From the NCBI RefSeq assembly GCF_001659605.2, contig NC_035173.2:10993065-11057064 (forward strand): a stretch of 64,000 nucleotides of DNA. Reading direction: 5' to 3'. The position numbers were made by a program, and so were the translations under genes. This stretch comes from Manihot esculenta. Its lineage: Eukaryota; Streptophyta; Magnoliopsida; Malpighiales; Euphorbiaceae. Below are positions 57,562 to 64,000 of this stretch, in pieces (position 1 is the stretch's first letter; the number at the start of each line of letters is the position of its first letter). Below the pieces are notes generated by a model, which was given only the letters and a program-made list of their open reading frames with translations, was not told where the DNA came from and ran no database searches.

Positions 57562-60500
57562 GCCAGTGGCAGAGGCAGAGGGAGAGGGGCAGCCTCTTCT
57601 TCAGCAGGTTTCAGAGGTGAAGGTCCATCAGCTCCAGCACGGATCTTCACAATGACTCAACAGGAGGCAGATGCATCTAACACCGTGGTGGCAGGTAACT
57701 TAGTTATTGGTTGTTCAGATGTGTATGCCTTGATGGACCCTGGTGCATCTCATTCTTTTATTGCTCTGAGAGCCGTCCAGAGGTTAGGGTTGATGATCTC
57801 TGAGTTAGAGTGTCCTCTTTGGGTCAGTGGACCCAAGTGTGATCCATCAGTGGCAGAGTCAGTCTGCCAATGCAGTCCAGTCTTTATTGAGGGAAGATGC
57901 CTTTCCGCCGACCTTGTGGTTCTAGACTTGACAGATTTTGACGTCATTCTAGGGATGGACTGGTTATCTACCCATGGTGCTACCTTGGACTGCAGGGACA
58001 AGATAGTCAGGTTCAGAGGTCAGGATGGGTCAGAAGTTGTCTTCAGGGGAGACAGGAGGGGTACACCTAGAGGTCTGATATCAGCTCTTCAGGCTCGTAG
58101 GTTGCTTAGGAAGGGATGTCAGGGGTATTTGGCTCATGTGAGAGAGCTTAGCAGTCAGGTTAGAGAGCCCGCCTCGGTGCCAGTGGTTAGAGAGTTTCTA
58201 GACGTCTTTCCAGACGAGCTGCCAGGTTTACCACCTGCTAGGGAGATAGAGTTCGAGATAGAATTGATGCCTGGAACTCGACCGATCTCTATCCCTCCCT
58301 ACAAGATGGCTCCAGCCGAGCTGAAGGAATTGAAAGAACAGTTGCAAGAGCTGGTAGACAAGGGCTTCATCCGACCGAGTACCTCACCTTGGGGCGCTCC
58401 AGTTTTGTTTGTAAGAAAGAAGGATGGATCCCTTAGACTTTGTATCGACTACAGGCAGTTGAACAAAGTCACTACCAAGAACAAGTACCCATTGCCAAGG
58501 ATCGATGATCTATTCGACCAGCTAGCAGGAGCGGGTTGTTTTTCCAAAATAGATCTGAGATCGGGGTACCATCAGCTGAGGATCAGAGAGGAAGATGTGC
58601 CAAAGACAGCTTTCAGGACCAGATATGGGCATTTTGAGTTCCTTGTAATGCCGTTCGGGTTAACCAACGCCCCTGCAACATTCATGGATCTTATGAACAG
58701 AGTGTTTAGCCAATACCTGGATCACTTTGTTATTGTCTTCATAGATGATATCTTAGTGTATTCCAGGAATGCAGAGGAGCATGCCCATCATCTGAGGTTG
58801 GTTCTGCAGACCTTGAGGGAACATGGCTTGTATGCCAAGTTCTCCAAGTGTGAGTTCTGGCTGAGGAGCATTTCATTCTTGGGGCATGTAGTGTCAGAAA
58901 ATGGAATAGAGGTGGACCCCAAGAAGATAGAAGCTGTGGCTAACTGGCCTAGACCCACATCAGTGACAGAAATCAGGAGCTTCTTGGGTTTGGCAGGTTA
59001 CTACAGGAGGTTCGTTCAGGACTTCTCAAAGATTGCAGCTCCTCTGACTAGACTAACCAGGAAGAATCGGAAGTTTGTGTGGACCGACCAGTGCGAAGAG
59101 AGTTTTGAAGAGCTTAAGAAGAGGTTGACTTCAACACCAGTGTTAGCTCTGCCATCTAGTGATGAGGACTTTACAGTCTTTTGTGATGCATCCCGTGTGG
59201 GACTGGGTTGTGTACTAATGCAGAATGAGAGGGTGATTGCTTATGCTTCTAGGCAGCTAAAGAAGCATGAGTTGAATTACCCCACACATGACCTTGAGAT
59301 GGCAGCAGTAATCTTTGCACTCAAGATGTGGAGGCACTACCTCTATGGGGTAAAATGTGAGATCTTTACAGATCATAAGAGCCTGCAGTACATCCTGAGT
59401 CAAAGAGATTTGAACTTGAGACAGAGAAGGTGGGTAGAGCTGCTGAGTGACTATGATTGCAAGATTTAGTACCATCCGGGTAAGGCGAATGTTGTGGCAG
59501 ACGCCCTAAGCCAGAAATCACTAGGCAGTCTATCCCACATCACGGCAGAGAGGAGACCAGTGGTGAAGGAGTTTTACAAGCTCATTGAAGAAGGTCTACA
59601 GTTGGAGTTGTCTGGTACAGGTGCTATAGTGGCCCAGATGAGAGTGACACCTGTGTTTCTATAGCAAGTGGCTCAGAAACAGCATGAGGACCCAGTGTTA
59701 GTAAAGATTGCCAGGACTGTTCAGTCAGGCAAGGACAGTGAGTTCAGATTTGACAATAAGAGGATCCTCCGCTATGGGAGTCGATTGTGTGTACCAGATG
59801 ACATAGGGCTAAAGGGAGACATTATGAGAGAGGCTCATAATGCAAGATACAGCATTCACCCCGGAGCCACCAAGATGTATCAAGATCTGAAGAAAGTTTA
59901 TTGGTGGCCAGCGATGAAGAAAGAAGTGGCACAGTTTGTGTGAGCCTGCGAAGTGTGTCAGAGGGTGAAGCTGGAACATCAGAAGCCGGCTGGAATGCTT
60001 AACCCGCTACCTATTCCAGAGTGGAAATGGGAGAATATAGCTATGGACTTCGTAGTGGGGTTACCGGTGACGTCCAATAGATTGGACTCCATATGGGTGA
60101 TTGTGGACAGACTCACCAAATCTGCTCACTTCATCCCTGTCAGGAGTGGCTATTCTGTGGACAAGTTGGCACAGGTGTATGTAGATGAGATTGTCAGGCT
60201 GCATGGGGTTCCTGTTTCAATAGTGTCTGATAGAGGGCCCCAGTTCACCTCCAGGTTTTGGCGGAGTCTGCAGAATGCCATGGGTACCAGGTTGGATTTT
60301 AGTACTGCCTTCCACCCCCAGACGGACGGACAGTCCGAAAGGACCATCCAGACTATCGAGGATATGCTTAGAATGTGTGTGCTGGACTTTCGCGGTTCTT
60401 GGAGGCAGCATCTACCTTTGGTGGAGTTTGCTTACAATAACAGCCATCATGCTAGCATCGGGATGGTTCCATATGAAACTTTGTATGGAAGGAAGTGCAG

Positions 60501-61080
60501 GTCACCGATTTGCTGGGAGGAAGTTGGAGAGAAGGCCTTGGCAGGGCCTGAGTTAGTAGAGATCACCAGCAGGGTGGTACCCATAATCAGAGAAAGGATC
60601 AAGACTGCTGCAAGCAGACAGAAGAGTTATGCAGATATCCGCAGAAGGCAAGTAGAGTTTCAGGAGGGGGATCTGGTATTGCTCAAAGTGTCTCCAATGA
60701 AAGGAGTGGTTCGCTTTGGGAAGAAAGGTAAACTAGCCCCACGATACATTGGACCCTTTGAAATCTTGCAGAAGATTGGGAATGTGTCGTACAAGCTGGA
60801 TTTACCTGCTTCAATGGCAAGAATCCATCCGGTTTTCCATGTTTCTATGTTGAGAAAGTTTGTGTCAGATCCGGGCAAGGTTCTTAGTGAGTCTGATGTG
60901 GAGATCCAAGAAGATCTCACTTATGTTGAATAGCCAGTACGGATCATAGACACCCAGATCAGAAAGTTGAGGAACAAGGAAATTCCGATGGTGAAAGTCC
61001 TTTGGAACCACCACAATATGGAGGAATGCACTTGGGAGACACGGGAGTCCATGCTCCAGCAATACCCTTATCTTTTCTGA
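57562..61080 (+). pseudogene. pol of the chromovirus: PR, RT, RNase H, integrase, chromodomain
   Basis: A single frame runs from 57562 to the TGA at 61078-61080 but is broken by stops at 59467 (TAG), 59662 (TAG), 59941 (TGA) and 60931 (TAG). Order: protease ([11 protein letters not shown] at about 57730; a Pro replaces the usual Thr after the catalytic Asp), and RT ([33 protein letters not shown], catalytic [11 protein letters not shown] at about 58730). RNase H follows ([24 protein letters not shown]), then integrase with its HHCC part (59840-60000) and D,D-35-E core (AMDFVVGLP, IVSDRGPQFTS). Last comes a chromodomain-like tail (MVKVLWNHHNMEECTWE) ending YPYLF. The RT and RNase H catalytic residues are intact. 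Confidence 0.93.
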
Positions 61081-61151
61081 GGTTAGTTCTTTGTGAGTTT
61101 TATGTGCTTTGTATGCTTGTTATGTGTATGCCATGCTATGTGCTAGTTGAG

Positions 61152-61173
61152 GAACATTCGGGGACGAATGTTC
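61152..61173 (+). other. Hairpin just before the polypurine tract
   Basis: GAACATTCG and CGAATGTTC form a perfect 9-bp stem around GGGA. The structure sits two bases before the polypurine tract. A matching structure (AAAATTTCG AAGA CGAAATTTT) precedes the LTR-like units of the other gypsy element near 17276-17300. Confidence 0.8.
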
Positions 61174-61175
61174 TT

Positions 61176-61188
61176 AAGGGGGGGAAAA
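61176..61188 (+). other. Polypurine tract of the chromovirus
   Basis: AAGGGGGGGAAAA directly before the TG of the 3' LTR, the expected primer site for plus-strand DNA synthesis. Confidence 0.93.
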
Positions 61189-63399
61189 TGTAATACCCGG
61201 CTAGACTCCGGTATCGGATTCTCCTATCGTCCGGTGGAATCTCGGATGTCGGAGACCTCTAGAAGGATAGAACCATGATTTCATAAAATGTTTTAATGTG
61301 TTTTATGGTTTTAAGCAAGATGGAAATGAGTTTTTTTTTTTATTACATTAAAACAACCTTGGAGGAAAACCCAGGTTCGGCCGCCGAACCTCAAGTTCGG
61401 CCGTCGAACATGCATGCATTTCGGGTGTGCCTTAGGCCCCCGAAGGCATAAGTGAGGGAAGTCCAGGTTCGGCCGCTGAACCTCAAGTTTGGCCGCCGAA
61501 CATGGCATGCATGCGGAGGCACATTCGGCCCCCGAACGTGGCCTGGCCAGCCACTATAAAAGGGTCCCTTAGCCGAAATGGGCGAGCTTTTCTCCCCATT
61601 TTCGGCCAAGGTGAGCTCTCCGCCGTTCCTCACCAATCTTTGAGTTCTTTCTTCAGATCTTTCAAGCTTTTCACTAGTTTTCATCTTGTTTTGAAGATTT
61701 CCAAGTTTTGAGCAAGTTTTGAGCTTGGAGACCCAAGGAAGTTGGAAATCTCCCATCTCCAAGTTTAGGTCGTCTCTCTCTCGATCTTCAAGAGGTAAGA
61801 GCCGATCTTAAGCTCATTGCATGTTTTAAGTAAGCTTTGAGTAGTTTTATGGGGTAGAAATGCATGTTAGGTTATGTTGGAGTTTATGTGTTAATGTTGT
61901 GTTTTTGAACAATGTGGCTTGCCAATGCATGTTTGATGTGTTGTAGACGAGGTTTTAGGTAGTTTGAGACCCCTAGGAGCTTGTATGCATGTTTTGGTTG
62001 AGCTAAATGCATGATGGTTTGAGTTAGAGGCATTTGTGCATGTTTGAACCAAGTTTCTGCCCTTTGGGAGAAACCAGGTTCGGCAGCCGAAAGGACTTTG
62101 GGCCGCCGAACCCTTTTATGGAGGCAGCATTCGGCTGCCGAAGCTTGCCCCCGAAAGAGGACTTTCGCCTCTGTCTGGGAGTTTCGACCGCCGAAGGTGC
62201 CGCCGAACCTGCCTGACTTTCAGCTCTGGAGGGACTTTCGGCCGCCGAACCTGCCGCCGAAAGTGCCCTGTCCAGCCTTCCTTTACATGTTTTTGCATGA
62301 TTGTTTTGAGGTGTTTTAGGGGGTTTTTGGGGGATTTTTTTAGAGTTATGTTCTAGTTGTTTGGTCCCTCATTTGAGTCCACCTGTGTAGGTTCGGACTT
62401 GAGGAACCGAGGACCCCAGCAGTGAGTCAGCTGCTTCAGTCACTGTCAGAGCTAGCCGAGGTGAGTAGAATAAACCTTTACGATTTAAATTAAATAAATT
62501 ACAAGTTTTGAGCATGATCATGCATCATGAATGCCATGTGATGAATTAGGTTGTATGTATTAGAATTCACGAATATGTTGCATTGCATTTATAATGTTGA
62601 TGTGGATTGGTTATTGGATGATCCTTTAGTCCTCATATGATATGATGATGATACGGTATGGAAGTCCAGGTTGTACCCATTCTACGTCCCTGGCACATTG
62701 GAATGCTATGTTATGTTATGTTAAGAGAAAGACAGGTTGACCCATTCTACGTCCCGGCACTATGGAATGTAGAGGACTATTGGTGACAATACCATCCGAG
62801 ATGTGATTTGTTGTGATGTGTTGCATTACATGATGGCATGAGATTTTAAATGTTTTATTATTCTGCTCACTGGGCTCTAGTAGCTCACCCCTTTTCCCTA
62901 ATCCCCCAGGATTGCAGATACGGGCTAGGCAGAGAAGTCAAGAAGAGTAAAGTCATGTGTTGTAATAGATAGAAAGTGGACATGATAAATTGTATAATGA
63001 TGTAATGTTATGATCGGTTATGATATGTATAAAGATATTGAGGATTAGAGTTTGTGCTTGACCCTATGTGTATGGTATCCCTTTTATTACATGATCTCAG
63101 ATGATTTTGAAGTAGATGTTAACCAACTCAACATATGTACGTTGCCCGTTGGGGCATTGATGAGATCCCACAGAGGGATCAATGTTTACAGTATGTTTAT
63201 GTTCAGTGCATGCACAGGTTGAGTTTGGTATACGCGAAAATGTATGAAAGAAAAGTTTTTAATTTTTATGTATATTGTGGATCATGTATGGGATTAAACA
63301 GGTTTACAGGTTACATGTCAGGCTTGCTACGGGTCCCGGCGGCCTTAAGTCGACCCGGATCCTAGCGCCGGTAGCGGTCCGAATTTTCGGGTCGTTACA
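61189..63399 (+). repeat. 3' LTR of the chromovirus
   Basis: 2,211 bp, TGTAATACCCGGC to GGTCGTTACA, nearly identical to the 5' LTR without the MULE. It has the same TATA box (61555) and both TTCGGC/GCCGAA clusters. It retains the uninterrupted MULE target site near 62490. Confidence 0.95.
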
Positions 63400-63404
63400 T
63401 GTTG

Positions 63405-64000
63405 GTTCTGGTTTTGTGTGAGAATCTAGCTTCTCTAGTAAATCAATTGGCATCGTTACTTTCCTTAGGCTTTTGGCAGAGTATCTATAACACTCTTGTG
63501 CCGACTTTTGACTATCTCAGACTGCCACCAATCTAGCTGGAGCTAACAACTTTAAACACAAAGAACCCATATTAATTACAATCCCATGGCTGTTTAGGAC
63601 CGAGAACCCCGAGTATAAAATTGTAAGCAAGTGGAATGTCTACCACTGCGAACTCTGCATATACTTCCCATTTATGCTTTTTATCCTCTAACATAATCGG
63701 GAGGTTAACGGTGTCAAGTACTGTCTCAGTTTTATCTCCTAATCCTACTAATGGGTAGGAGACTTTGGTGAGATTACTTTGATCTAAGCCTAATTTATTG
63801 TACATTTTAAGAGTAAGAAGGTTGATAGAACTACCTATGCCTATAAGAATCCGCCTTACATCATATCTGTTCAACCGGACCTTATTACTAACTGGTCATT
63901 GTGTAACGTCTCTGTTACCTTGTCATTTGGTTTGAAATTCACCTTCTGCCTCGTCTATGGTTTCTTACTCTATGGATAGAACATCCTTAAGGGCACGCTT
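63405..64000 (-). pseudogene. Protease region of the second Tat-like gypsy element
   Basis: On the minus strand 63572-63874 reads VRRILIGIGSSINLLTLKMY, NKLGLDQSNLTKVSYPLVGL and FAVVDIPLAYNFILGV, the retropepsin of Tat-lineage elements. The usual active-site DTGSS is IGIGSS here, so the catalytic Asp is gone. The gene runs off the right edge towards gag. It was continuous with the RT remnant at 50.35-52.3 kb before the chromovirus inserted. Confidence 0.8.

Larger units (their letters stand above)
52299..63399 (+). mobile_element. Tekay/Del-type chromovirus, 11.1 kb, with 5-bp target duplication
   Basis: An element with two LTRs, a tRNA-iMet primer-binding site, gag, pol in Ty3/gypsy order, a polypurine tract, and TGTTG duplicated at 52294-52298 and 63400-63404. 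The pol C-terminus has a chromodomain-like segment, and the LTRs are over 2 kb; both fit the Tekay/Del chromovirus lineage. In the 250-bp stretch after the TATA box I see two differences between the LTRs, so it looks young. Yet the coding region has two frameshifts in gag and four in-frame stops within pol, plus one between gag and protease. The 5' LTR holds a Mutator-like element. It inserted into the decayed Tat-like pol, splitting protease from RT. Confidence 0.95.

Overview
The window is plant nuclear DNA from a eudicot. It has spliced genes with GT/AG introns, a PPR-DYW organelle RNA-editing-type protein, a phytocyanin, an ATXR3/SDG2-type histone methyltransferase, and a large load of nested LTR retrotransposons in AT-rich sequence. 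I cannot name the species from sequence alone. Only three genes look intact; about two thirds of the window is transposon-derived.

Layout. 1-5.35 kb: tandem repeats and decayed retroelement sequence, including a minus-strand primer-binding site at 3871-3890 next to a candidate LTR. 6.05-6.98 kb: a two-exon uclacyanin-like blue-copper protein gene (+). 7.57-8.1 kb: an unrecognised coding-like remnant. 8.24-10.40 kb: an intronless PPR-DYW gene (-). Its upstream region meets retroelement sequence about 165 bp from the start codon. 10.56-23.99 kb: a decayed Ty3/gypsy element (+). Its left LTR carries a shortened solo LTR, its pol stops near the start of integrase, and a tandem series of LTR-start plus pre-LTR units follows, split by a solo LTR. 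24-27.85 kb: AT-rich DNA with no recognisable gene. 27.85-34.12 kb: a minus-strand Tat-like gypsy element with both LTRs and a decayed gag, split by a 2.5 kb solo LTR. 34.6-49.5 kb: the ATXR3/SDG2-like gene, which I resolve into 19 coding exons (2,451 aa). 50.35-64 kb: a second minus-strand Tat-like element, split by an 11.1 kb chromovirus (Tekay/Del type) that has a 5-bp target duplication. The chromovirus 5' LTR is itself split by a 1.24 kb Mutator-like element with 123-bp terminal inverted repeats and a perfect 9-bp target duplication.

One LTR family (beginning TGTAATAcCCGGCTAGAC and ending GGTCGTTACA) accounts for one element with both LTRs plus three solo LTRs. Its LTRs hold clusters of a short GC-rich inverted repeat (TTCGGC-N-GCCGAA), and the first cluster lies just upstream of a TATA box. 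That array, the repeated LTR/pre-LTR units, the Mutator-like element with a possible captured exon, and an F-box/LRR-like segment inside the methyltransferase are the observations most worth following. I found no undescribed enzymatic system. The genes are individually familiar and do not form a pathway.
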